Below are positions 29,201-39,850 of a stretch of 64,000 bases of DNA, piece after piece. This DNA is from Pseudoips prasinana (lineage: Eukaryota; Arthropoda; Insecta; Lepidoptera; Nolidae): contig OX621238.1 in assembly GCA_951640165.1 (NCBI GenBank), positions 29,970,001 through 30,034,000 of the forward strand, given 5' to 3'. Positions within the stretch are counted from its first letter, which is position 1. Every line of letters starts with the position of its first letter. A model generated the notes under the pieces. The model searched no databases. It had not been told where the DNA came from and worked only from the letters and a program-made list of their open reading frames with translations. Made by a program: the position numbers and the translations under genes.

Positions 29201-30234
29201 ATATAGTATGGTGTATATTGTATTATATAGCCAATAACTTTACTATCGTTTCCAGTAGTTCAGAATCTAAGCTGTGATGGAGTACGCTACAGCTAAACAA
29301 CCGGGGCAGTCACACAAAATTGTAACATGTACTGTACATAACCCACATTTGTTTCTGTTTCAAGCAACTGAAGTTTATACATCCAAAGTCTTCCCTCTAG
29401 CATTTACTTTATTTGCATTTATCTGTGCGATGCAAATTCTGGCAGTTTTAGGATGCCCTGTGCATAATAAATGCAATTATAGACACTTGTATTGTTTAAG
29501 TGTTCATTTTCTTAGCATACTTGAGTAATAGTGTTAGGAAACTTTTGTCAAGTTTTGAGTTCTAAGTATATGTATTCTCTAGTTACGGATAACCTCGGAT
29601 TGTACGCTATATATATAAATACATTTCGAGATATGGCAATAAAATATGATATATTTTGCAGGAGAAAGCAATTCTTACCCCATTCCGCAGCTCGTCCACG
29701 ACCTAATTATACATTGTAGTAGAAACTATTAATTTTCTTTATATAGTTGAGTACGTAAAACATGAAATTGTCTCGCCAAAGTAAAAATTACCTCCGGGAT
29801 ATAATTTGCCATGGCCAACCTGGAGGACTCTTAATATACTACGTACCCAGGTTGGTAGATCCAAGGAAAACATGTGCAAATGGGGTTACATTCCCACATC
29901 ACAAAACATCTGCGAGTGCAGTCCTCCAGTGTCCTTCTTGACCAGTCTCTTGTTCCCTTTAGGACTTGTATGACGCTTCAGCCTAGCCGGGGCAATCAGC
30001 GTTGCTCAATTTTGGCAAGATAAAATCTAATTCTTACCATCGACACGATAAGAAGAAAACATGAAATTAATGTTAAAGTGTACTTCTAGAAGAAACTTCA
30101 CATACTCCTAAACTCCTATACTGAATTTGCTGGTTCAGAAAAATATGGTAAAAATATTGAAAATGTTATATTTATTTAATATGATTAAAAATTTTAATAC
30201 GTTCAATTCAGACATTATACTTTCGACAAAATTG
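29201..30234. other. AT-rich DNA, no recognised gene
   Basis: An 84-codon frame at 29274-29528 has no domain that I recognise. A GC-richer patch at about 29780-30000 may be an old repeat. Nothing else can be supported. Confidence 0.4.
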
Positions 30235-30376
30235 GTACAGACGCCAGCACTTCCAGCCACCCCAATCATGTCAAATATCTTTTATAGATTTTCAACTTTA
30301 TCGCATAAGCATTAGGTTCACTTTCAATTGGGTAAATTTGACAGATTGGGGTAGCTTGATGTGCTGGCGTCTGTAC
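30235..30376. mobile_element. 142-bp palindromic MITE
   Basis: The ends GTACAGACGCCAGCAC and GTGCTGGCGTCTGTAC are perfect 16-bp inverted repeats. The match continues inward, with mismatches, through CCACCCCAATC and GATTGGGGTAG, giving arms of about 45 bp. It has no ORF, and its class is not determined. Confidence 0.7.
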
Positions 30377-31811
30377 AAAACAATGTTGATGAAATTTTAA
30401 TACCTAATGCATTTACTACCACCTGCTGCACGAGACTCGGTATTTTGTAAAATCTCGGTAACATCTCAAGGAAAGAATGAAATTGCTTTTATTCTAAAAC
30501 GTGAGGACACTTTGTCTGCGAAATCCGCGGCACTCACCATCTCGCCTGTGCTAATTAGTAGCATCTAGCTGAGTATCTAAAGTGTGTACTACGAAGGTGG
30601 CACAGAGACTAGATAAATATTTTTTTATTTTTCTGAACCTGAGTGTCGGGTGTCAGATGTGTTCTCGGTATTTAGAAACGGTATCACGCGTATTCTGAAG
30701 AAGTCTACAAAGAACTCTAGAATCAATAACGTAATAGTTCTAAAATTAATAATAATATAGCAAAAACAATAATATTAATAACTACAACCTGGACCTGCAA
30801 ATGGCTAATTATTTAAGATGCATTCTGCACTATGCACTATAGAGTTGGCCCACCTATGGACTAACTGCGGGCGAGATGCTTAACGTCACTGATATTTGTA
30901 GAACCAGAGAGAGCACCTACTCCTGAGCTTCTCAGTTTTTCCAAAGCTTTAAGTATTTTGAACTACTAACACATTGCCATCTGATCCCAAATTTGACAGA
31001 AACGCAAACTCATTAACGTACTTATATATTTTTAAATACACACATATTATAGATGAATTACACGTAATAAATAATCGTGCTTATTATCATTTGTGTGCAA
31101 AGATCCGCCTCGGTGGAGATCCAACCCACGACCTCTGGCTTAGAAGTCAGATTTTATTTCGTAGGCTATAAAGATTTTCATAACTAAAGTGTATGCACTG
31201 ACGTGGCATCGATTGTACGTACAGTATGGAGGTTCATGATTAAACAACTAATATTGTTTCAGTTATAAACCAATTCTACTGAGTCTATTGTGTTAGAGGA
31301 TTACGAGATACTGCCGCCCGTATCCCTAGATGTATTCATCAGAAAATTAATTATAGGTAGTTACTATAGGTAGGGTAAAAAAATGACGATTCCACATAAA
31401 TGTAAAATTTTTACGGAATAAATTATTTTTGATTTTGCCTTTGACTTTAACAGCAGTCTTAACGACCATCTAATACGTAGGTACTTTTGAAAAATGGCTA
31501 AACTGAACAGCTGCAGTCAGACAGTGAAGAGTTGTTGGCACGTCCATCGCAGCACAATTCGTATTGATTTATGCGGAAAGTGAAAAACTAAAAGGTAGGT
31601 AGGAGTGAGTTATTTTAGACAATGCAGTATTTGTGAAATAGGTCTATGTTATTATTAGCTGTTAATGTTTTTTTCCTTGTTTGTTATAACTTTAGTGATG
31701 AAACAATTAAATCATTTATATCAATCATCATCATCAATTAATAAACACTTAAAACGGATAAAAAAATACTAAGTATACTGGGAGATATTTTAATCACCGT
31801 TCTTAGATATT
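30377..31811. other. AT-rich DNA without recognised gene
   Basis: Only short frames without domains are present. I cannot name any repeat here. Confidence 0.4.
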
Positions 31812-32079
31812 ATGATGGGCCGGTTGGCGAACGGTAAATGCTTGCCTTGCACAGGTCGTGGATGCGATTCCACTCAGGACAGACATTTAAGTCCATGAAC
31901 ATGTCTGTTTGCCCTGAGTCTGGGTGTCATTATCTATATGTATAAGCATGTGCTTACAAAAGAAAAGTAAGTAATATATGTAATATACTACCAGTTATCT
32001 GGTTTCCATAGCACAAGCTCTGCTTAGTTTGGAGCAGATGGTCGTGTGTGAATAATGTCCCAGGATATTATTATTATTA
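31812..32079 (+). repeat. SINE A, complete copy
   Basis: The tRNA-like head starts GGCCGGTTGGCGAACGGTAA (A box) and has AGGTCGTGGATGCGATTCCA (B box) about 40 bases on. The body carries CATGAACATGTCTGTTTGCC. The tail, CCATAGCACAAGCTCTGCTT followed by AATGTCCCAGGATATT, ends in ATT repeats. It is the best complete reference copy in the window and lets the two broken copies (14 kb and 38-43 kb) be read. Confidence 0.8.
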
Positions 32080-32097
32080 GGACCTTTTTTAAAAAAA

Positions 32098-32245
32098 ATA
32101 CGGGACTAGTCCCTCCCTCTTACCCACCACTGCAACTCCTGTAAGCCAGGATCAACAGTGGCACACAATGAAATGACACTGAGCGGTGAGGATCAGCCAT
32201 GTCCCGGGGAATCGCTTTAACTGTCTTGGATCCCGCAACGAGTTT
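32098..32245 (+). repeat. Dispersed repeat D, copy 2
   Basis: Begins near GGGACTAGTCCCTCCC and includes TACCCACCACTGCAACTCCT, GTGGCACACAATGAAATGAC and GGGGAATCGCTTTAACTGTC. It is nearly identical in order to copies at 1826-1985 (minus) and 56606-56793. It lies directly after SINE A, separated by a T/A-run. Confidence 0.7.
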
Positions 32246-33194
32246 TATTATTAGGACGTTCACTATTACGTTACTATTGTCTCGGAGAATGCGTAAACCT
32301 ATCGGACACGAGCCTGATTTTTCTCCGGTTGCGTCAGATCGCCGTTCCAGGGTTAAGAGAGTGAAGAGATAAGAGACATAGAGAGTGTGTACCTGTGTGT
32401 GCACACACACACTGAACCACTATAATACATCTTGCGTAGTTGGCTAATCTCTGTTGAGATTGACTGCTGAACGTGAAATTCGGCCGGGATCACATTTTGT
32501 TAACTGTATTAATAACATCATATTAATGGCCTTTGAATGATGTCCTAATTGGCATATATCAAAACCTAACCTGGGTAAAACGCCAGTATCGGTTTTGATA
32601 TTGTATATTGGCAAAATTCTTCAACGCAATCAACCAAGTCATACAATGTAGACCTTTCCGAAGCTATAACGTTACGAAATTTGATCCCCGTTTGCTGTAT
32701 CCAATTGCTAATTGATGTATACTCAGACAGCCACGATATTGATGTTATTTTATCATAACATACGAAGGTCCATCCAAAAATAGACAGACACAAACTTTAG
32801 TTATATATAAGTAAAAACATGTGCGTGGCTTGTATTAAAGCTGGGATTTGGAAATGATTAATATGTAGATATTCTTCCAAGGAACTGCTTTTAATCTGAT
32901 AGTTAACATCAAATTGGTGTTTATTCGCAATATTTACACGATGCGAGGTTCATATTATTAAAAAACATATACAAAAATTGACAATATTTTAAAGAGCTTC
33001 ATCCCAAACTTGAAAAGACATCTTTCCTCCGAAAAAGAAAACACCAAGCCACCTCTAAAAATGCTTGAAACAAAATAACATTGAAAAATTAAAACTCGGG
33101 CATTTCCCCTGTCATAACAAAAAAGGGACGGAGCTTTGGATTGAGAAAATGTATTTTATAACTGTGCAATTAGTTCATCATACTATCAAAGGCC
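32246..33194. other. AT-rich DNA without recognised gene
   Basis: A minus-strand frame at 32566-32793 has no domain. A short GT/CA-rich patch occurs near 32390-32410. Nothing else stands out. Confidence 0.4.
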
Positions 33195-33330
33195 TCCCAC
33201 AAAGATCTCCACAATTGCCGGTATTCGGTCTTGCGCTATTCGGATCCAGCGGTTTCCTGTGACCTTTACAAGATCATCGGCCCATCTTGTAGCGGACCTG
33301 TCTGTCTTCGGGCACGTGATCATTACTCAT
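33195..33330 (-). pseudogene. Decayed LINE fragment
   Basis: A GC-richer island contains CACAATTGCCGGTATTCGGT and TGACCTTTACAAGATCATCG. The latter block resembles the C-terminal RT region of RTE-type LINEs (compare 2400-2690), read from the minus strand. Too short and decayed for a firm assignment. Confidence 0.3.
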
Positions 33331-33339
33331 TATTTTGTA

Positions 33340-33478
33340 AGTTTATGTTCATTTGTTACTTCTTCACGGTTTGAGCGATTTAAATAAAATTTGGTATGGA
33401 GATAGCTGACACCCTGGATTAACATATAGGCTATAATTTATTAAGTTTAACGCGGGTAAAACTGCGGGGCACAGCTAG
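33340..33478 (+). mobile_element. Helitron-like non-autonomous element
   Basis: Shares CTTCACGG...GAGCGATTTAAATAAAATTTGGTATGGAG-type sequence with 57169-57340. It ends GTTTAACGCGGGTAAAACTG...GGCACAGCTAG followed by T. The hairpin before CTAG has one mismatch here. The left end is truncated relative to the 57-kb copy. Confidence 0.5.
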
Positions 33479-34811
33479 TTTGTCTATGTGGCAAGATTAG
33501 AACTGCGGTTGCGTCTCCGGTAAGCCCAAACATTGTAGCGTACTCATATTTTAAATAGCCTCTCAATATTCTATCGCACTGTTGTAATATGTATATGGAG
33601 CGGATTACCGATTATCGAAAATTGTGTCACTGGAATGTCAGTGGTTCGCTATTGGAGAATCATAACAAAGCGGTTGAATTAATAGGTGATTACGCTCAGC
33701 TATTCTACCGTGATTAGTTGTGTGTGTGTTTTATCCATATTATCGGTGAGACTACAATACTGCGTAATTAAAAATGTTTGCTAAGCTATTATAATTCTTA
33801 TTTCGTCCACAACATAAAAGTTAAAAATGCACAGCAAACATATTGAATTGTGCTGTATTACAAGCTCGCCAACGATATTTAATATTCAAAATATCTTGAA
33901 AAATACAATTTACAATATAAATTAAACGTGGGCAATGTTCAATGAATATCATTGGTGGATATCAAACGCATCCATAGCAAAGTACCATAGCACATCTCTG
34001 GTGGAAAAGCAGCCTAACGCTTCAGTTATATAAATAAGTATCGAATATCACCAGACACCTGTTATAAAAGGCCTTAATTATAATACCCTGTCATATAAAC
34101 CTGTGACAAAAAGTTGAACACGGTTTTATGATTTTGTTGTTACAACGGGAACAATACATTGATGTCGCTCGAGCTAACAACATTTCTGATTCAGGGAGTA
34201 AATTATTTTTTGTTAATTCCGCAAGTTAGCGGGTGTTTTTATAATTGTATAAAATTTAATTTTACTTTATTTAATGGCCATTACGTTATTTTGCCGGTGT
34301 CGAGTGAAAATTATGTTGCGGGCGGTATTTTTATGGGTATTGATATTCATTGTAGCATTTAAATATCTCTATTGCTTCTCTCTAAGATTGGAGGAATCCG
34401 ACTAAATGAAAGTCGCGTTTTGCTGACAAACATGAAATCTTTGTGTGTGGTAAGTAATATTTCACATATTGAATTATGAATTAGCGTTTACAGAAGCTCT
34501 AGTTTTAATATGGTATGTACGTTTGCGGTATGTTATTTACACAAGATCCACCTTTTTGCTGTTTATGTTTGAATTAACCTCCGTAACAAAATTATTTGAT
34601 AATTGTTAAATTTTATAACGTTCTCTGAAAGGGAATACCCCTCCAGAAAACGTCATATAATTTAAATTAAGGAATGACTTTAATAGTTTTAACAGTAAAA
34701 AAACTTGCGGTGCAGTATAATAGCTATGCATATGGCTAATGAGTAGCGGGACGTGACGATGGCGCCAGTTTCAGGTTTTTGTTCACCCAAAAAGTAAACA
34801 TATACATAATT
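33479..34811. other. AT-rich DNA with one locally repeated flank
   Basis: No gene is supported. The segment 34736-34795 (CTAATGAGTAGCGGGACGTG onward) resembles 37087-37147 on the far side of the LINE and Helitron-like block, at roughly 70% by eye. A diverged repeat therefore flanks that block. Confidence 0.45.
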
Positions 34812-36415
34812 ATATTTATTTATTTATTTAGCACACCAACAGAATAATTACAATACATATTACACTAATAATATAGCACTTATGTAGTAACTACCCAACT
34901 TACAGGTATGCATGGCATTGATTGTGATAACATTTAAATTTGAGGTTCACAAACAATAACCTACAACGTTACCTAAACCGATAAAGAAAAAACGACTATT
35001 AAATTAAATTAAAAACAACTAGTATTATTCAAAAGAAAGTGCCTGTATGTTAAAAAAGTCATGGAGAAAATATCTACCTTATTGTTAGTTGATTTAGTCA
35101 GTTCGTTATAAAGCCTTGCAATACGTGTGAGAGGACTATTAAATGTTGTATTTAAGGTGGAAACAGGTATATCAAATACACGATGTTGTCTCATAACGCG
35201 ATGGGGAAGTTTAAAATGAAAATATTTAATAAGTTCAGCATCGACGTTACCGTTTATTATTTTGTGAAGATATAATAAGTCTGATATATCACGTCTTTCC
35301 TTTAAGCTTATCATCTTAAAATGCGCCAATCTGTCTTCGTATTCAGGAATAGATCTCCGTAATTCATTTCTTGTGCAAAGATACCTGACAAAGCGAGCTT
35401 GGATAGATTCAACACTGGCACTGTGTGTTACATAATAGGGAGACCATATACTTGAGCAATAGTCTAGAACACTCCTGACCAGAGCATTGTACAACAGAAT
35501 GACACTACTATCATTACGGAAAGGTTTAAACATTCTGATTATAAAGCCCAGTGCCTTCCTAGCTTTGAGAATCATTTGGTCAATATGCTGGCGGAACGAT
35601 AGCGATGCATCGAAAATGATTCCTAGATCACGAATAACTGATACTCTGTCCAGCTGGAATCCGGCGATATGGTATCTAAAATCTATAAACTTTACTTTAT
35701 TGGTAAATGTAATGTATTGGCACTTCTTAATGTTCAATGACATTCTGTTATCCACACACCATTTTTGAAGAATATTTAAATCGTTTTGTAGTTTTATACA
35801 ATCGCTTGACGATTTTATTTCATAAAATATCTTCAAGTCGTCAGCATATGCCAAGCAATCACAATGTAATGAGTCGAGTAAGTTATCAATAAATATTAAA
35901 AACAGTAAAGGGCCTAATTTAGATCACTGAGGAACACCGGATCCTGGTATAAATGGGACAGATTCGTAACCTGCTAACACGATAAACTGACAGCGATTTC
36001 TCAAATAACTTTCGAACCATCGCAATAAAGGTCCATGTATTCCTGCTTGACTTAATTTTTTAGAAAGAATGGAGTGATCTACGCGATCGAAGGCTTTAGC
36101 AAAATCAGCATAAACTGCGTCAACTTGACCTCTTGCTTCCAAAGCTTCAGTAATAAATGTCGTATATTTAATTAAATTTGATGTAGTTGAGCGATTAGAA
36201 ACAAAGCCATGTAGTCGAGGATTTATTAAGTGACGTATAAGTGAGTAAGTTACGTTGTAAATGAGACCTTCAAATAACTTTGCAAATTGCGAGATGATAG
36301 AAATTGGCCTATAATTAGTCACATCGTTCATGTTTCCAGATTTGTGAATGGGAACGATGTGTGATATTTTCCATAAATCAGGAAAAGTTCTTTCTTTGAG
36401 TGATTTATTAAACAA
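34812..36415 (-). pseudogene. 5'-truncated LINE reverse transcriptase with one nonsense codon
   Basis: Two frames in the same phase (36415-35924 and 35854-35009) are joined by open sequence and broken only by a TGA. The first part has the FPDLWK, NYRPIS and DFAKAFDRV motifs and ends GVPQ. The TGA falls at the conserved Gly of the GVPQGS motif, and AYADD follows about 30 codons later. The C-terminal half continues to a stop at 35009. On the minus strand the 3' end has a TAAA-type tail at about 34812-34835. The endonuclease is missing through 5' truncation or the adjoining insertion at 36416. It belongs to the Jockey/CR1-like group; the clade is not resolved. Confidence 0.85.
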
Positions 36416-36667
36416 CTAGCTTTTCCCCGCGACTTCGTTCGCGTGGAATAGTGACTTCCGGCAATAACGACTTTAATGCCCTAAGTGAGTATACATATCT
36501 TCAATTCAAATGCAGAGCTCATTATGTTGATTTTTGAAAGAGTTCCCTAGAATATCTTCCACATTTCATTTTTGAAGAGATCCCGCGACGTCGGGAACTA
36601 TGTAGGTAAAACCAAAAATCTGCCGGAAGTCACTATTCCACGCGAACGAAGTTGCGGGCAAAAGCTA
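36416..36667. repeat. 252-bp foldback with 49-bp arms
   Basis: The arms run from 36416 to about 36464 and from 36619 to 36667, and both carry the hairpin-plus-CTAG ending pointing outward. Differences between arms are few (for example TTCCCCGCGAC versus TTGCCCGCAAC). It could come from insertion of a second, oppositely oriented copy. Confidence 0.75.
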
Positions 36668-36687
36668 GTTTATCTTTACCGAACTCT

Positions 36688-36729
36688 AAAGAAAATGCTC
36701 TAACGGAGTACCGTTAGAGCATTTTCTTT
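36688..36729. repeat. Perfect 19-bp hairpin
   Basis: AAAGAAAATGCTCTAACGG and its exact reverse complement are separated by the 4-base loop AGTA. The sequence lies inside the Helitron-like element. The loop is too short for a typical microRNA precursor, and no T-run follows. Confidence 0.85.
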
Positions 36730-37013
36730 GTACTAAAAGTTGTATTATATTATATTTTCATACCTTTTTACTATTTATTTACATTTTTCCGATGAATTTT
36801 CAGTACTGTATTGATGCCGACTCTTGACCAATAGATGGCGCTATTTTATTTTGTATTTTATTTATTGTAATAAAAACTATCCTATGTCCTTTCTCAAGTT
36901 CCAAACTATGTCTGTACCAAATTTCACACAAATCGGTTCAGTAGTTTAGGCGTGAAGCAAAGACAGACAGAAAGACAGACAGACAGAGTTACTTTCGCAT
37001 TTATAATATTAGT

Positions 37014-37824
37014 TTGGATATATGTAATGGCTTAATGAGAGCCCCCATACAAAGCCGTATATAGTAATATTCACAGTATATATGTAACTCATGAGAAGCG
37101 TGATGTGACGATGACACGAGGTCCATGATTTTCGTTCAAACAAAAAGTGTTTAACACGCCAAATTTTAACTTAAATAAATTATTTTTTAAGTCCCAGTTT
37201 TTGTAGCAAAATCTGAATCCACATTTCTGGAAGTAAAATGCAAATCTTAATGATTGGCATAACAAAATTGGCAAGTTGCATACTCAAACTCCAATATTAC
37301 ATTAAGCAAATTCTATCTGATATTTCTTGAAAACTTCCAAGATTATTTTCATAGAATAGGGTTGCGTTGTATTTAAATAATGGTCGTAATATGTAAATGT
37401 CCTACTTTCCATTCGATTGTTATGACCCTTCAACATTTTGAGGTAAGTGCTTTAGTAATTTTATCTTCTGCGGAATTGAATTATTATTATTATTATATAG
37501 CAATAACATTACGAAATTTGTTGAAAAATTATTCAGCAAAGCGGTCTTAGTCTAGGGCTGTTTAAAATACCACTTAGTAAGTATGATCATCAAATGTTGA
37601 AATTCTCAAGCGTGCTATTGCTAATGGTTGAAGTCTCACCACAGATTTCATTGAATATCTACTGGTCGTGGACAGGGTAAAATGATAGTCCATTTTAGTT
37701 CGACGCTATAATGGGGTACCAACTAATTAATTGATCTGTTATTGAACTTTCATTATAATAAAATTTTGTATCCATGTATATAATAATGTAAAAACACTAA
37801 TTAGTTTTATGGTCGATCTTGCTT
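37014..37824. other. AT-rich DNA with one flanking repeat
   Basis: 37087-37147 is related to 34736-34795. Otherwise there is no gene or named repeat; an ATT-repeat patch lies at about 37480-37496. Confidence 0.4.
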
Positions 37825-38070
37825 ACTTATCGTATGGGCAGTGGTTACCCTGGTGTCAGAGGTTTTCAACCATGTCAGCGGCCTACAAGGTAGGCCGCTG
37901 ACAAGGCTTAATGGCTACAAACGGGACCGACGGAGACGCTTAGAAATTAAACCACTTTGGCGGTCACCCATCTATGGACTGACCGCGAGCCTAGTTGCTT
38001 AACCTCGCTAATCACTTACGGACCGGTGAGAGCATCTGGCTATGAGCGCCTTAACTATTGTCCGATTTAA
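37825..38070 (+). repeat. SINE-like repeat C, copy 2
   Basis: Contains GGGCAGTGGTTACCCTGGTG, an internal GTCAGCGGCCT..AGGCCGCTGAC hairpin, AAATTAAACCACTTTGGCGG and ACCCATCTATGGACTGACCG. It is the most complete of the repeat C copies. No tRNA-like head is evident. Confidence 0.55.
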
Positions 38071-38809
38071 CTATTAACTTTTACTTTCTATAATCACCAC
38101 TTTTTTTATAATAAAATACGATTTTATTTTAAATGATCTGCAAATCTATAACGATTAAAGTAATGTCGTTCTTTATCTCTAAAATCTGTTGAATCAAAAG
38201 AATAGAACAAATGCTCAATTTATCGTTAGGACAACCTTAACAACTGATACGTAAACGACCTTATTTGTAATCGTAATCGACACAGTAAATCACAATTGTG
38301 TCGTTTATTACCAAAAAGGTCGTAACAAAGAAGGTTGTGGTAATGAGATAAATCTAGGAAAGCTATGATATATTGACGGCCAATTGACGTGGTTGGTAAA
38401 TTCAAGCTTTCACGCTGCAGGTCGTGGGTTCGATTCCCGCCCAGTACATATATTTGTGTGCATGAACATGTCTTTTTGCCCTAAGTCTGGGTGTAATTAT
38501 CTATATACTACTCTGTCAAGAAAGTACCGGGAAAAGATCAATAATATACAAAATGTTTGTTATTCATCCAAAGGACCATGAGTCAAATTGGGCTCAGTGT
38601 CCAACAGAGTTATAGCATACGCCGTTGTGAAGGATTTTGTTTGTACTAAAATTGTTACTATGGGCACCACCTTCAATTCCATTGCAGAAAAAAGATATGC
38701 ACCTAAATAGGTTTTGTAGAAAAAAACAATTGTTAGGAGTCGTAAAACTTATTGAATCAATATACTCATTCTTAAAATACTTAAAATAGTGGTAAACAAT
38801 AGATGCGCC

Positions 38810-39087
38810 TGCGCCCGTGTGATTTACAACACTCTGCATCCCTTTCACACCTCCTGGACGCCTGCGCGGGCGCCCGTCTACTCTCAATCAGTCGACTCGT
38901 GATTCTCACGTTGTTAGCTGTGTTTCCGTGTATCCTCTTTTGTTATGTGATTTACCGACCCTAGCTTGTTGTTTTGGACTCTGTTTATGCTTACGTATTG
39001 GTGCGCGTGGTGATTTATTTATTATATTAAACCTGTTAACTTGACCTGGACTGTTTATGGACACTGATTTACCTACCTGTTTTTGCA
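38810..39087 (+). promoter_or_regulatory. Possible promoter/5' leader of the DDE transposase gene
   Basis: A GC-rich island with GCGCCTGCGCCCGTGTG and CCTGCGCGGGCGCCC stands out from the AT-rich surroundings just before the first exon. It has no clear TATA box. Position suggests a promoter, but there is no direct proof. Confidence 0.35.
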
Positions 39088-39222
39088 ATGGCTACCGAAG
39101 GACGGCGTTGTGTGTTGTGCCCACGTTCTGTTTTGCGACAACGGCGGCATATTTTAGATGAACACTTACCAGAAAGACAACCCCGGTATGCAGAATATAT
39201 TCAACAAAATGCGCTCACCGAG

Positions 39223-39662
39223 GTAAGTGTACTCATTTCCTGTACACGGCACATATACCTGTTATAAATCTGTATTTAAAATGTCTGTCTGTCATTCTAT
39301 CTGCTCATATTTTGAGAACTACTGAACCAATCTTAATACAGTTTGTTTCATTAATACATAATTATGGGCTACTTACCATCACGCTAAGTTATCGAAGGGG
39401 AAAGCAGAGAGGTTAAATATGAGAGAGGTCAGGAAAAAACGGCGATAATTAGAAATCCCATTCACTATAAAAGTGGGACCTAAAAAATCCGACTTTTACG
39501 TGACCTGTGCTGCGGGCACAGCTATAGGCTATAAAAATCCCAAGGGTATGATTATCAAGTCTACGCGGATGGAGTCGCGGGCAAAAGCTAGTCAAAAATA
39601 ATATGTCGCAGAAAGAATTTATTTATTGAATGTTATTTTCAAATAGTCTTTACTTTTTTTAG
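39223..39662 (+). other. Intron of the DDE transposase gene
   Basis: A canonical GTAAGT donor and a TTTACTTTTTTTAG acceptor preserve phase exactly between the exons. Most of the intron, 39277-39591, is a separate inserted repeat. Confidence 0.75.
39277..39591 (+). mobile_element. Helitron-like insertion in the intron
   Basis: Begins with GTCTGTCTGTCATTCTATCT and ends CTACGCGGATGGAGTCGCGG then GCAAAAGCTAG before T. This is the same hairpin-plus-CTAG ending as at 36416. It lies fully inside the intron and leaves both splice sites intact. Confidence 0.5.
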
Positions 39663-39735
39663 GTTGCGTTTAATAACATCCAAGCCACATGCCATCGGTG
39701 TTGGCAAGTAGTGCAAAATGCAGTTCGACAACAAG

Positions 39736-39850
39736 AACCGCAAGGCCCACAAGAACCGCAAGACCCACAAGAACCGCAAGGCCCACAAGAACCGCAAGGC
39801 CCACAAGAACCGCAAGGCCCACAAGAACCGCAAGGCCCACAAGAGCCGGG
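39736..39850 (+). repeat. 18-bp tandem repeat within the transposase coding region
   Basis: About six units of CCCACAAGAACCGCAAGG encode PQEPQG. One unit has a G-to-A change giving PQEPQD. Multiples of 18 keep the frame, so unit number could vary without harm. Open frames seen in the other phases over it are side effects of the repeat. Confidence 0.9.

Larger units (their letters stand above)
36416..37013 (-). mobile_element. Helitron-like non-autonomous element with internal foldback
   Basis: On the minus strand it starts ACTAATATTATAAATGCGAA (37013). It passes through a GTCTGTCTGTC-rich part and ends with CGCGAACGAAGTCGCGGGGA then AAAGCTAG at 36416, before host T. The 3' end has a CGCG..CGCG hairpin and CTAG. 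Unusually, an inverted copy of the last 49 bases lies inside at 36620-36667, so the segment 36416-36667 can fold on itself. There is no ORF. Confidence 0.5.

Noticed and set aside
29274..29528. 84-codon frame with hydrophobic stretch
   Set aside because: No recognisable domain and no coding-like composition shift; a chance frame is more likely.
36688..36729. microRNA precursor or intrinsic terminator
   Set aside because: A four-base loop and 19-bp perfect stem are too short for a typical pre-miRNA, no T-run follows, and intrinsic terminators are not expected in this genome.
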